NCBI GenBank assembly: GCA_030844565.1
Contig: JAUUNK010000006.1
Coordinates: 1 to 61,256 of the forward strand
Reading direction: 5' to 3'
DNA length: 61,256 nucleotides
Source: Bacteroides ovatus
Lineage (GTDB): Bacteria > Bacteroidota > Bacteroidia > Bacteroidales > Bacteroidaceae
Shown here in pieces: positions 27,001 to 33,788 of the stretch. A program made the translations under genes and the position numbers. The notes under the pieces were generated by a model. The model saw only the letters and a program-made list of their open reading frames with translations. It ran no database searches and was not told the origin of the DNA. Position 1 is the stretch's first letter. The number at the start of each line of letters is the position of its first letter.

Positions 27001-27430
27001 TCTGAATATTTATCTGTATGCTTCGGTGGGTGGGTATTCTTATCCTTATACGCAGGTGGAACATGGAGTATACGGAGGAAATGGCATCCAACGGTTGAAG
27101 GACAATAATAATTTTCTTGCCGACATCAAAGACCGTTGGACTTCCGACAATATGAATTCTACTATGCCGAGCGGGGAGGTGAATAGTTATGATAGCTATG
27201 GTTCGCCAAACTGGGAAAAGAATACATATTTGCGTTTGAAGAATGTGACGCTGGGGTATGATTTGGGTAGATTGTTGAAAATAAATAAGTTGAAAATAAG
27301 AGTTTATTTCTCCGGTCAGAACCTGGTGACGTTTACCGGATATAAGGGGCTTGACCCGGAAGTGGAAAACGACCGGGCGGCATATCCCCAGCAAAAGACC
27401 TTTTCATTGGGACTTGATGTGAAATTTTAA
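24071..27430 (+). CDS. SusC-family TonB-dependent glycan transporter with STN signalling domain
   Basis: The 1,119-residue outer-membrane transporter imports oligosaccharides with its SusD partner. After the signal peptide (ending MLAQA) comes an STN domain (about 25-95, SLKMSNVSVKEAMTQLKNK), the CarboxypepD-like domain (about 108-185, VTGVVKDAGGEPIIGATI), the linker LDEVVVVGYG, the plug (LIRGAASTGAGNEPLYVVDG, then SIEILKDASATAIYGARGAN) and a barrel ending GLDVKF. The STN domain is the hallmark of transporters that signal to a FecR/ECF pair, which lies directly upstream. Its long leader (270 bp after fecR) overlaps the predicted antisense RNA. SusD follows after 11 nt. Confidence 0.97.
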   Translation: MNYRKKAILMVVALLCFNVAMLAQAISLKMSNVSVKEAMTQLKNKSGYSFVYKVGDLDTRKVISVEAKQLKEAIDQILYGQGVVYEIKGKNIIVQKQPVLPGASEENKKRRVTGVVKDAGGEPIIGATIKEKGTGNGTVSDLNAKFSLEVSPGAVLEVSYVGYQTQEVKIGERTDLSIILPEKQQLLDEVVVVGYGTMKRSDLNASIVSVKSEKLNKTASPNFSEMLMGRAAGLTVKQSSAQPGGGIEVLIRGAASTGAGNEPLYVVDGFPLVNAGVNPGSGNQWSAGSNSPLSSINPNDIESIEILKDASATAIYGARGANGVVLITTKRGTRDTRVEYNMNMSFQTISKRPELLTVSELMATQNSYYKEQYLMQNLLYPYGNTDPGVVSPYVPMYTEDEIAKAGKGTDWYDRITRTGIIQQHNLTVTYGNEKMKSLLSLNYFDQKGVVKTSGYKRYSFRYNLDHKITTWWDYGISATASYVVDENATLGGGYDSTAGIIEAALSYSPVVKAERDPATGKWVEDPKQALLNHPLSYLDIKDETKTKRLLATAFTNFYFIKDVCWVKLSAGADIRDGVRHSYYPMTTKYGSSVNGDANINSANREDYFADMVFNFQKTFKEKHKLLTLLGYSYQVQNDDGAYARAMGFMSDALQYYKLQAGETRPVVSSYKSKHVLASYFGRVQYSLKDKYLFTFTARIDGSDRFGKNNRYAFFPSGAFAWRMSQESFLRNVDWLSDAKLRVSMGQVGNENLPNDAASEYFAFDGRNYYLGDAEKRGVNLGKFGNPDLKWETTTEVNLGLDFGFFRNRISGSVDVFYKEVKDLLSWRSLPHTAVTSGIWSNIGKTKSTGLEVTLNTVNLEGPVQWESTLTYTSYRDKWKQRDPKVILAPYMKENDPVTAIYALIPDGIKQAGEDTPAMPDLLPGQRKYKDVNGLDEDGNLTGKPDGKIDQADVVYLGTRAPKFTMGFSNDFRYKGFDLNIYLYASVGGYSYPYTQVEHGVYGGNGIQRLKDNNNFLADIKDRWTSDNMNSTMPSGEVNSYDSYGSPNWEKNTYLRLKNVTLGYDLGRLLKINKLKIRVYFSGQNLVTFTGYKGLDPEVENDRAAYPQQKTFSLGLDVKF

Positions 27431-27441
27431 ACAGAAATGTC

Positions 27442-29412
27442 ATGAAGAAATTTGTTAGAAAACTATTATTCTTTTTTATAAGCATACAATTGATGGCTTG
27501 TGAGGGGAGCTTGGAACCTCATTTATATGGTGTTGTAGATACAGGAAATGCGTTCAGTACTCCTGCCGACCTTTCGGCTGCTACTGTCGCTCTCTATTAT
27601 GAATTGCGCCAAAAGGGCTGGGGACCCTATTTGTTTTGTGATGGAAGTTCGTTTGTAATGGATGAGGTTTCCACCGAAGAGTGGACTACCAAGTGGTCGT
27701 GGGTAGCTTTTCTGAGCGGTTCGTGGACGGATGCTGATGCGATGGTCAAAGGGTTTTATAATTGGACGGCTCCTAATATTACCCGTTGTACTTATACTCT
27801 AGCCAAAATGAACCAGTCTCCGGTAGAACCATCCGTAAAGAACTTGTATATGGCGGAGGTTCGTGCCCTCCGAGCATTTTTTATGTTCGATTTGTACCGG
27901 CTCTATGGTCCTATGCCTATGGTTCTGGAAGCAGACCAGGCTATTAATCCGGATCCGGACTATAAACCTTATCGACCCACAGCAGAAGAAGTTGGGACTT
28001 TTATAACGACCGAACTGCGTGCGGCTGCCGATGTACTTCCTGTTGAGCAGGCGGAATACGGACGTATTACTAAAGGAGTTGCTTTACATTATCTGCTCAA
28101 GTATTATATGCACGAAAAACAATGGCAAAAAGCGTTGGACACGGCAAACGAAATTATCGGTTTGAATTATTATAGTTTGGAAAAAGACTATGCCGGTATA
28201 TTTTCTGCTCAGAATGAGGGTAATAGAGAATTGATATTTGTGGTGAGAGCCGAGCCGTTGGCTGATTATGGGAATCATACTTATGCAAACATTTTGCCGG
28301 GTGATTATGCTTCTCCTCATGGAAATATAGTGGAAGGATGGTCCGGACACCGGATGCCGTGGGAATTCTACGATTCGTTTGAAGAGAATGATCGGAGAAA
28401 AGTGTTGGCACAGGCTGAATATGTTTCCAAATCCGGAGCTGTGGTGGATTTAAGAGCTAGTGGGGATGTAGGTGCGTTGCCTTTAAAGTATGGAATTGAT
28501 CCCGAAGGCACGGGGACGTGGGCTGGCAATGATAAAGTGCTCGATCGGTATGCAGAAGTGTTATTGTTTAAAGCAGAAGCTTTGAACGAACTGAATGGTC
28601 CTACTCAAGAAAGTGTTGATTTAATTAATGATATTCGGAAACGGGCTTTCGGATTTGGAACTTCTTTGCCTGCCGCCATTGTTTTTAAAGAAAGTTTCGA
28701 CGGAGAATTTGCAGGCGATGTAATCGGCATATTCTCCATGAACAATTATGATCAGGAGGGTGGTTCAGCCTGGACGTATGATGTGGATAAAACGAATAGG
28801 CTGGGGAATGGAAACTCATTGCACGTAAAAGTTCAAACTTCCGGAACGGAATTCTGGACATTGCAAATGAGGACCGAACCACCTGTGGCAAAGGGGCGCC
28901 AATATTCAATTAAAATGAAACTCAAAGCATCCAAAGATATTCAATTTGATATGCGTATAGAAGGTCCGTTGAGCCACGCGGAGACGGTATCGTTGAAAGC
29001 GGATGAAGTGAAGGAGTTTGCTGCACGAACAGGAAAAGCTACCGAAGATAAAAACTGCGCATTCTTTCTGGCTTTAGGAAATAGCGGAAATGATTATGAC
29101 CTCTGGATAGATGAGATAGAATTTACTGTTTTGGAGCAGTCCACCGAAGGAGGTGATAAGGTCACTAAAGAGCTATCCGATTTTCCGGACAAAGATTCGT
29201 TGAGAGATTGGATTCTTAAAGAAAGAGGCTGGGAGTTCTGGTATGAAGGAAAACGTCGGGAAGATTTAATCCGCATGGGGAAATATGTGGAAACAGGCAA
29301 AAAGTTTAGCAGTAATTTCTCCGAAAAGAATCTTTTGTTCCCGATACCTACTTCAGTAATTATAGAGAATCCTCATATTGAGCAGAATCCTTATTATAAA
29401 TCATCCAACTAA
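27442..29412 (+). CDS. SusD-family surface glycan-binding lipoprotein with an inserted domain
   Basis: SusD proteins cap the SusC barrel and bind the glycan. The 656-residue precursor has a lipobox (QLMAC, Cys20) and the TPR-rich SusD fold: VRALRAFFMFDLYRLYGPMP, then KGVALHYLLKYYMHEKQW and DRYAEVLLFKAEALNELNG. At the usual sequence NDIRKRAFG (residues 396-404) the family would continue with a loop into LSDFPDKDSLRDWILKERGW. Here about 170 residues (406-575) intervene. They look like a separate beta-sandwich, with FKESFDGEF at the start and DYDLWIDEIEFTV at the end, as in CBM4/9-type carbohydrate-binding modules. The C-terminal RREDLIRMGKY is normal. Confidence 0.94.
   Translation: MKKFVRKLLFFFISIQLMACEGSLEPHLYGVVDTGNAFSTPADLSAATVALYYELRQKGWGPYLFCDGSSFVMDEVSTEEWTTKWSWVAFLSGSWTDADAMVKGFYNWTAPNITRCTYTLAKMNQSPVEPSVKNLYMAEVRALRAFFMFDLYRLYGPMPMVLEADQAINPDPDYKPYRPTAEEVGTFITTELRAAADVLPVEQAEYGRITKGVALHYLLKYYMHEKQWQKALDTANEIIGLNYYSLEKDYAGIFSAQNEGNRELIFVVRAEPLADYGNHTYANILPGDYASPHGNIVEGWSGHRMPWEFYDSFEENDRRKVLAQAEYVSKSGAVVDLRASGDVGALPLKYGIDPEGTGTWAGNDKVLDRYAEVLLFKAEALNELNGPTQESVDLINDIRKRAFGFGTSLPAAIVFKESFDGEFAGDVIGIFSMNNYDQEGGSAWTYDVDKTNRLGNGNSLHVKVQTSGTEFWTLQMRTEPPVAKGRQYSIKMKLKASKDIQFDMRIEGPLSHAETVSLKADEVKEFAARTGKATEDKNCAFFLALGNSGNDYDLWIDEIEFTVLEQSTEGGDKVTKELSDFPDKDSLRDWILKERGWEFWYEGKRREDLIRMGKYVETGKKFSSNFSEKNLLFPIPTSVIIENPHIEQNPYYKSSN
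28657..29166 (+). other. Beta-sandwich (CBM-like) domain insertion within SusD
   Basis: This segment encodes residues 406-575 of the SusD homologue. It opens with the E-x-F-D-G pattern common at the start of carbohydrate-binding modules and closes with an Asp/Trp-rich strand typical of CBM4/9 and related jelly rolls. It lies in the surface loop between two SusD core helices. Both flanks align with ordinary SusD proteins, so the piece is an insertion and not a divergent loop. The ligand is unknown. Confidence 0.65.
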
Positions 29413-29426
29413 ATAATCATTGTTAT

Positions 29427-30410
29427 ATGAAGAGATTTAAGCATTCCATTTTTTCACTCTTGCTGCTGGCGGGAGTATGTATTGGCAGTTGCAGTAATGA
29501 CGATGGAAATGATGCTCCAGCAGATCCGGAAGGAGGGACTAAAGAGGAGACTTTCACTATTCCGACATCAAGTTTGCGTTTGCGTGACCCGTTTATTTTG
29601 GTCGACAAGAAAAGTTCGATGTATTACCTACATTTTAATAACAACTTGAAATTCAGGGTATACAAGAGCAAAGACCTGTCAACGTGGAAAGATGAAGGAT
29701 ATTCTTTTATGGCACGTAGTGACTTCTGGGGGCAACAAGACTTCTGGGCTCCAGATGTATATGAATATGAAGGACGTTATTACTTATTTGCTACTTTTAG
29801 CAATGCCGGGATGAAGCGGGGAACCTCTATTCTGGTTTCCGACAGCCCGAAGGGACCTTTTACCCCGCTTGTCAACCAAGCAATCACCCCTTCCGCTTGG
29901 ATGTGTCTGGATGGTTCTTTGTATATAGACAAAGAGGGAAACCCCTGGTTGCTGTTCTGTCGGGAATGGTTGGAAGTGGTCGATGGGGAAGTGTATGCTC
30001 AACGATTATCAAAAGACCTGAAAACGGCGGAAGGGGAGCCGAGTCTTTTATTTAAAGCTTCCGAAGCCCCCTGGGTAGGTCCAATTACGAGCTCCGGAGT
30101 GACGGGGAAGGTAACGGACGCTCCTTTCATTTATCGTTTGGACGATGGGAAACTCATTATGCTGTGGTCTAGCTTTCGTAAGAAAGACGGTAAATATGCT
30201 ATCGGGCAAGCTATATCTGAGTCTGGAAATGTTTTGGGACCTTGGACACAGGAACCTGAAACACTGAATAGCGATGATGGAGGACACGCCATGGTCTTCA
30301 AAGACTTGAAAGGCAGATTGATGATTTCTTATCATGCACCTAATTCTCAAACAGAACATCCCGTGATTGCACCCCTTTATATTAGGGATGGTAAGTTTAG
30401 CCCTCTCTAA
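29427..30410 (+). CDS. GH43 family glycoside hydrolase, surface lipoprotein
   Basis: GH43 five-bladed beta-propeller enzymes are inverting arabinofuranosidases, xylosidases or galactosidases. The 327-residue precursor has a lipobox at Cys22 followed by SNDDGND, which fits the Bacteroidetes export signal for surface lipoproteins. Catalytic-site positions visible are Asp54 (general base, LRDPFI) and Asp162 (pKa modulator, CLDGS). At the general acid position the usual Glu of EGPF/EAPF is Asp231 (TDAPFIY), which some GH43 subfamilies share. It starts 14 nt after susD and ends the PUL operon. Substrate cannot be assigned, and the small PUL (one enzyme) suggests a simple side-chain target or help from distant genes. 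Confidence 0.92.
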   Translation: MKRFKHSIFSLLLLAGVCIGSCSNDDGNDAPADPEGGTKEETFTIPTSSLRLRDPFILVDKKSSMYYLHFNNNLKFRVYKSKDLSTWKDEGYSFMARSDFWGQQDFWAPDVYEYEGRYYLFATFSNAGMKRGTSILVSDSPKGPFTPLVNQAITPSAWMCLDGSLYIDKEGNPWLLFCREWLEVVDGEVYAQRLSKDLKTAEGEPSLLFKASEAPWVGPITSSGVTGKVTDAPFIYRLDDGKLIMLWSSFRKKDGKYAIGQAISESGNVLGPWTQEPETLNSDDGGHAMVFKDLKGRLMISYHAPNSQTEHPVIAPLYIRDGKFSPL

Positions 30411-30424
30411 CATGTAAGCTCATT

Positions 30425-30468
30425 ACCCCATAACGGTGTTGTCTTAGTGCATGGTACCGTTATGGGGT
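30425..30468 (+). terminator. Hairpin after the PUL (terminator candidate)
   Basis: ACCCCATAACGGT (30425-30437) and ACCGTTATGGGGT (30456-30468) form a perfect 13-bp stem with an 18-nt loop, 15 nt after the GH43 stop codon. No T-run follows, so it may stabilise the 3' end or slow polymerase and need not be a classical terminator. Confidence 0.6.
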
Positions 30469-30866
30469 TAGCAAAACTTCCCTTCTCTTTTCCCGTTCTT
30501 TTGTTTTTAAATTCTCCGTTCCCGCCATCTCCCTTCTGTGTGAAGCCTGTCCCCAAATCACACTTCCCCCTTGTGTGCCTTTTCTTTGTTCCGGTTTTGC
30601 AACTGTAGCACATAAAACAGGTTTTGTTAAGCCTTTGCCGTTTTCTGCATTCATAATAACCATGTTTTTAAGGGGGACAAATCACTTTGTATGTAAACTG
30701 TAAGAGAGGTGAATATAGCTGAATGCCCGATAAACAGGGCGATTGAGACCAATCAGGCTGTGTGTGGAAAATCAAATCGATTTGTTACATTATAAGACAT
30801 GAGTGCTACATTTGAACGGGATATGAGCTGTTTCTAAACGGTGAATGTTACATTGAAATAAAATGA
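30469..30866. other. Spacer without recognisable genes
   Basis: Two overlapping open frames on the minus strand (about 68 codons each) in 30,407-30,663 are Lys/Glu/Arg-rich with no family resemblance, reflecting the pyrimidine-rich plus strand. The rest (30,664-30,866) has no open frame of note and no clear repeat. Confidence 0.5.
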
Positions 30867-30907
30867 GGGCTGAATTGGTGCATTTTTGGGCACAGTTCAG
30901 CCCTTTT
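30867..30907 (+). terminator. Rho-independent terminator
   Basis: GGGCTGAA (30867-30874) pairs with TTCAGCCC (30896-30903), followed by TTTTT. It points rightward and protects the leftward gene at 30,928 from read-through. Confidence 0.75.
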
Positions 30908-30927
30908 TCTATGTGACAGAGGCAGAC

Positions 30928-31137
30928 CTACTCTTGTGTACTACGGATGAGGTGAGATTGCTTGATAATGGCTCTACGGGTAATTTTGACGCCACCATCG
31001 GTTAGACCGGCGTGGAGTAAAGAACTCTGTTTAATACCTATTTGGGCATCGCTTAGGACGGTGTAGATAGCGCTGATGCTGCCGAAATAATAGTCTTTCT
31101 TCTCGAAAATGAGATGTACGTGAATTACTTTAGTCAT
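30928..31137 (-). CDS. Small conserved-looking protein of unknown function
   Basis: The 69-residue product starts MTKVIHVHLIFEKKDYYF and continues with ISAIYTVLSDAQIGI. Balanced composition, its own promoter (TATCTTTG at 31,165-31,172) and a sensible start codon support a real gene. A C-terminal basic segment (VKITRRAIIKQSHLIRS) could bind nucleic acid. I recognise similar short proteins from Bacteroides but no function. An in-frame ATG at 31167 falls inside the promoter and is rejected. Confidence 0.7.
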   Translation of the reverse strand: MTKVIHVHLIFEKKDYYFGSISAIYTVLSDAQIGIKQSSLLHAGLTDGGVKITRRAIIKQSHLIRSTQE

Positions 31138-31164
31138 ATCATTACTATTTAGAAGTTTTATTCG

Positions 31165-31172
31165 CAAAGATA
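31165..31172 (-). promoter_or_regulatory. -7 promoter element for the gene at 30,928-31,137
   Basis: The minus strand reads TATCTTTG, an exact TAnnTTTG match, 28 nt upstream of the ATG at 31137. The -33 region is weak. Confidence 0.55.
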
Positions 31173-31334
31173 TTCCAAATAATAAATATATAGAAGTATT
31201 TTTTGAGAAAAGAGATACTGTTTAAAGTGTTTAGGGAAAATAGATATTGAGGTGATGAAAAGTAGGCAGGTATAGGAAATGATAAAGAGAAATAATGGAG
31301 TGATGAGATGTTAAATAGTGGAATGGAGATACCT

Positions 31335-31402
31335 TTGGGGTTACTTAATTGGGGTTACTTTTTTGTCTATATTATTTATTTATTCCTTAATTGGGGTTAC
31401 TT
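31335..31402 (+). repeat. Three copies of TTGGGGTTACTT phased by 14 bp
   Basis: The 12-mer occurs at 31335-31346, 31349-31360 and 31391-31402. The offsets are 14 and 42 bp, both multiples of 14. The second and third copies are identical over about 20 bp. The stretch 31,173-31,611 otherwise holds AT-rich sequence with no gene. The repeats could be protein-binding sites or remnants of tandem duplication. Confidence 0.55.
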
Positions 31403-31611
31403 TTTATACTGTAAAAAAGAGGTGTTTTGGGTATGATGTTTCTTTTAAACCTCAGTTTTTAAGCGTTTAAATAAATATTTATAGGGGGATAGTATAACGT
31501 TTTAGGTGATTGATGTAATTGTACTGTTTGTATAAGTGGCTGATTTTTAATAGATATTATTGGAATAAGCACTATCTTAGCGTCATAAACGTGTGTGTGG
31601 CACGTGATAAT

Positions 31612-31707
31612 GGGGGTATAGCTCAGTAGGTAGAGCACAGGTGTGCATACACATAGTGATAGTGTAGCAAGCTTTTTGTCACAAGTTCGAGTCTTGTTGC
31701 TGCCCCA
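31612..31707 (+). pseudogene. tRNA-like sequence with an abnormal centre
   Basis: A good D-arm (GCTC at 31621-31624, GAGC at 31633-31636, with AGTAGGTA between), a good T-arm (ACAAG, TTCGAGT, CTTGT at 31681-31697) and CCCC near the 3' end opposite GGGG at the 5' end are present. The 44 nt between the D- and T-arms (a normal class I tRNA has about 22) do not form an anticodon stem-loop, and the inner acceptor stem mispairs. It is either a broken tRNA gene with about 22 nt inserted, or an unusual tRNA-like RNA. The identity cannot be assigned. Confidence 0.55.
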
Positions 31708-32076
31708 ATTTTTGTTTGAAGGTGTGACGAACGTTCCCGCTCATCAGCGCTCCGTCTGAGGGGAGAAAGCGTACGGAGATTTAAGGTAATTGATTGATTG
31801 TTGAAGGAAAACGCTCCCGGTGATTGTGCCGGGAGCATTATTAAAAAAGGTGGTTTGTGGCAAAGAGAATACTGGATGTATGCTATATGATATTGTATAT
31901 TGGCTTTTAATTAGTCCCTTTACCCAATTAGCTTGGAGAACTAAACTGCATTGGGAAATATTGCACTGGAATAGACATTGCAATATAATCCGATATTATT
32001 CAAAAGGTTCTGATAAAAGCCCAAGATATAATTGCATATCCTATACCAGAACAATTTACAACTCTCATATATAACT
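31708..32076. other. Spacer containing hairpin; probable zone of the prophage left end
   Basis: A perfect stem GCTCCCGG/CCGGGAGC lies at 31,813-31,836. An 8-bp inverted repeat ATATTGCA/TGCAATAT lies at 31,958-31,986. The open frame at 31,820-32,074 looks non-coding. Leftward phage genes begin at 32,216, so the Mu-type left end (5'-TG) should lie in about 31,840-32,216. I could not fix it because the right end is outside the window. Confidence 0.35.
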
Positions 32077-32409
32077 ATGGCAAAAAGACTTGTTATTGCA
32101 TTTGACTTCATTGATGAAGAAGGAAATAGCCTGATTGGCAATCATCTCAATGATTTGATTACTCCATTGGCGGTGAACGATATAACCGACAAGGATGTAA
32201 TTCGTATGTCTATGGCTATATATTCTTTTTCTTGCAGCTTTCAAGGACATCCTTTACTATGTCATCTCTTCCCTCAAACTCCTTATGGAATTTCAATGGA
32301 ACCCGATAGTAAAGTGACTGATAAATCTGATCGCATATTTTTTGAAACTCAGCATGGTCACACGAGACTCGTACATCTTGCAAAAGATGACTCACATGGC
32401 GATCTTTAA
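32077..32409 (+). CDS. Doubtful short gene overlapping the phage gene on the other strand
   Basis: The first 48 codons (MAKRLVIAFDFIDEEGN, then NHLNDLITPLAVNDI) look like genuine protein. After about 32,218 the frame is only the reverse complement of the well-supported leftward gene 32,216-32,563. It may be a short gene whose 3' part is lost, or chance. No family is recognised. Confidence 0.25.
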   Translation: MAKRLVIAFDFIDEEGNSLIGNHLNDLITPLAVNDITDKDVIRMSMAIYSFSCSFQGHPLLCHLFPQTPYGISMEPDSKVTDKSDRIFFETQHGHTRLVHLAKDDSHGDL

Positions 32410-32563
32410 CTGCAATACATTCAACCATTACTGTGATTTCTGGATGATTGCGGCAAAGGGAGTCCAGTTTTATCCAAAATTCTTCGTTTCTGTCGTAAGT
32501 ATGGGAAGCGGATTCATCAAAGTACATTTGATTATAAAATACTTTTTTTTTAAAGTTTTCCAT
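32216..32563 (-). CDS. Hypothetical phage protein in the repressor operon
   Basis: The 115-residue acidic/basic protein starts MENFKKKVFYNQMYFDESA and contains CVECIAVKD-like and HAEFQKICDQIYQSLYYR segments. It is soluble and probably mostly helical in its second half. It lies downstream of the repressor and the 88-residue gene in the same direction, so it would be expressed in the lysogen. The function is not recognised. An immunity or lysogenic-conversion role is possible from position only. Confidence 0.7.
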   Translation of the reverse strand: MENFKKKVFYNQMYFDESASHTYDRNEEFWIKLDSLCRNHPEITVMVECIAVKDRHVSHLLQDVRVSCDHAEFQKICDQIYQSLYYRVPLKFHKEFEGRDDIVKDVLESCKKKNI

Positions 32564-32589
32564 GGTGACCTTATTAAATTAGTTATTAA

Positions 32590-32856
32590 TTACTGTTCTA
32601 ATGCTTTTTCCATCATCCTGAGGACATCTTCGTAGGATTTCTTGACGTAGAGGTCCCGGCAGGGAAATTCGCCTTGGATATAGGTTGAGCGGTGTATAAT
32701 ATCGGGAGCGCCATCTTCGCCTTTTTCTCTTAACTCCGGATGGTCATCCAGTTCGTAGTTTCGGTAGCGCATTCTTTCGCAGACATTGACTATGGTGGTA
32801 GCTTTAAGCGTACATCGGTTGCCGAGACTATCGGTGAGTTCTATATATCCTTTCAT
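32590..32856 (-). CDS. Hypothetical phage protein in the repressor operon
   Basis: The 88-residue product begins MKGYIELTDSLGNRCTLKA, continues with a short beta-rich stretch, and ends in a helix (SYEDVLRMMEKALEQ). The start at 32856 follows a plausible leader. An in-frame start at 32955 would overlap the repressor's C-terminus and adds low-complexity sequence. It lies 25 nt after the repressor stop. The family is not recognised. It is likely expressed in the lysogenic state. Confidence 0.7.
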   Translation of the reverse strand: MKGYIELTDSLGNRCTLKATTIVNVCERMRYRNYELDDHPELREKGEDGAPDIIHRSTYIQGEFPCRDLYVKKSYEDVLRMMEKALEQ

Positions 32857-32881
32857 GTTTACTATTATTAGTTTTCCTCTA

Positions 32882-33424
32882 TTACTTTTTGGGGTGGTAA
32901 CTCGCAGAGCCGGCAGAGGGAGCGGAGGTTGATGAATGCGGTTTTGTATCTGCACCCTTCGCAGTCTTTGACGAACCCGAGATATCGGGATGCTCCTGTG
33001 ACTCGTATTGGGATAGTTTGGCTTTAACTGAAACGAGTTCCTCTCCCATCGAACGGAGTTCGGACTGGAGCTGGTCGATTTTTGTTTCTTTCTCTTTTAT
33101 AATGTGGTCTTTTTCGTCTATCTTATCCATAAAACGGAGGGTGACAGCTTCAGAATATGATACACCTTCGTTAGAAGTATCTGTATAAGGGTGGCCAGGC
33201 GTAGTAAGAGCTCCATCAGTATGAAGCATTGGGCCTTTACCGGATAATAACCAATCTGCATTAAGATGTTCGCATTTTGCGTATACAAGCTCATAATCAA
33301 TGGTGCCACGGCTTAGCCAGGTACTTACACCCTGGGGGGATATTCCTAATCGTTTCGCAAAACGTGTTTTGTTACCTTCCTCATAATGCTCTATTAGCTG
33401 TTTAAGCATCTCTCTTTTATTCAT
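32882..33424 (-). CDS. Prophage repressor (XRE-type, CI-like without peptidase domain)
   Basis: The 180-residue protein has an N-terminal helix-turn-helix (TRFAKRLGISPQGVSTWLSR, residues about 20-39) of the CI/XRE fold, followed by LNADWLLSGKGPM, a sequence typical of phage and chromosomal repressors of Bacteroides. Next come a coiled coil (about 95-140, KIDEKDHIIKEKETKIDQLQ) that should make it oligomeric and a disordered Ser/Pro tail. No LexA-type protease domain is present. It is divergent from the early operon, and repeated sites (TTCGCAAAACGT) overlap the early promoter. A third copy lies in its own reading frame. Confidence 0.88.
   Translation of the reverse strand: MNKREMLKQLIEHYEEGNKTRFAKRLGISPQGVSTWLSRGTIDYELVYAKCEHLNADWLLSGKGPMLHTDGALTTPGHPYTDTSNEGVSYSEAVTLRFMDKIDEKDHIIKEKETKIDQLQSELRSMGEELVSVKAKLSQYESQEHPDISGSSKTAKGADTKPHSSTSAPSAGSASYHPKK
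33354..33365. promoter_or_regulatory. Third copy of the operator-like 12-mer, inside the repressor gene
   Basis: TTCGCAAAACGT here is identical to the core of the two intergenic repeats at 33,459 and 33,481. It encodes part of the repressor's helix-turn-helix (KTRFAKR). A downstream operator within the gene would allow looping or autoregulation. Confidence 0.45.
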
Positions 33425-33458
33425 ATTGCATATTTTTTTAATGCCTCGCAAAAGAAAA

Positions 33459-33494
33459 TTCGCAAAACGTTTGGTTTATATTCGCAAAACGTTT
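33459..33494. promoter_or_regulatory. Tandem operators of the lysis-lysogeny switch
   Basis: TTCGCAAAACGTTT occurs at 33459-33472 and 33481-33494, 22 bp apart, so the two sites lie on the same DNA face. The first covers the -33 box and the second abuts the -7 box of the rightward early promoter. They are the natural binding sites of the repressor at 32,882. Confidence 0.7.
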
Positions 33495-33501
33495 AAGTTT
33501 G
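33470..33501 (+). promoter_or_regulatory. Early lytic promoter of the prophage
   Basis: TTTG (33470-33473), exactly 20 nt, then TAAGTTTG (33494-33501): a perfect match to the host promoter consensus. Transcription would begin near 33,508 and read into the Ner-like, antirepressor and transposase genes. Both operator copies overlap it. Confidence 0.8.
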
Positions 33502-33505
33502 CAAC

Positions 33506-33527
33506 GCGTTACCAAAACAGGTAACGC
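33506..33527. promoter_or_regulatory. 8-bp inverted repeat at the early start site
   Basis: GCGTTACC (33506-33513) and GGTAACGC (33520-33527) are perfect inverted copies with a 6-nt spacer, at the predicted +1 of the early transcript. It differs from the repressor repeats, so it may be the site of the second, Ner-like regulator. A minus-strand TATATTTG at 33,530-33,537 could be the repressor's own promoter facing the early one. Confidence 0.55.
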
Positions 33528-33561
33528 CACAAATATACGAAAGAAAATCAAAACGTGATAT

Positions 33562-33771
33562 ATGAAGACAGTAATAATCAAAGAGTACGAATTACCATTA
33601 GTACCCCCTACGGGTTACAAGAAGGCTGTGGCAAAAGCTGCTGGTGTCAGTGAAAAGACTGTGTATAATGCCATCAAACGTGGATTGAGAGGCAAGCAGA
33701 GCGACAAGGTATTTCAAGTATATAAGGAATTGTACGGGAAACCAGTAAAAACGGAAGTCGTAAATAAATAA
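33562..33771 (+). CDS. Ner/Cro-like small DNA-binding protein
   Basis: The 69-residue basic protein begins MKTVIIKEYELPLV and contains a helix-turn-helix (KKAVAKAAGVSEKTVYNAIK). It is the first gene of the early operon, divergent from the repressor. This is the place of ner in phage Mu, where Ner damps repressor and early transcription. The 8-bp inverted repeat at the early start site is a candidate binding site. Confidence 0.75.
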   Translation: MKTVIIKEYELPLVPPTGYKKAVAKAAGVSEKTVYNAIKRGLRGKQSDKVFQVYKELYGKPVKTEVVNK

Positions 33772-33788
33772 CCCTTAATGTGAAGTAT

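Noticed and set aside
31820..32074. A rightward frame of 84 codons left of the prophage
   Set aside because: Its start lies inside a hairpin and its composition (Trp/His/Tyr runs) is not protein-like.
32205..32222. Exact prophage left end at the point where the frame at 32,077 loses coding character
   Set aside because: The phage gene on the other strand ends within a few bases, which leaves no room for transposase-binding end sites. The end must lie further left.
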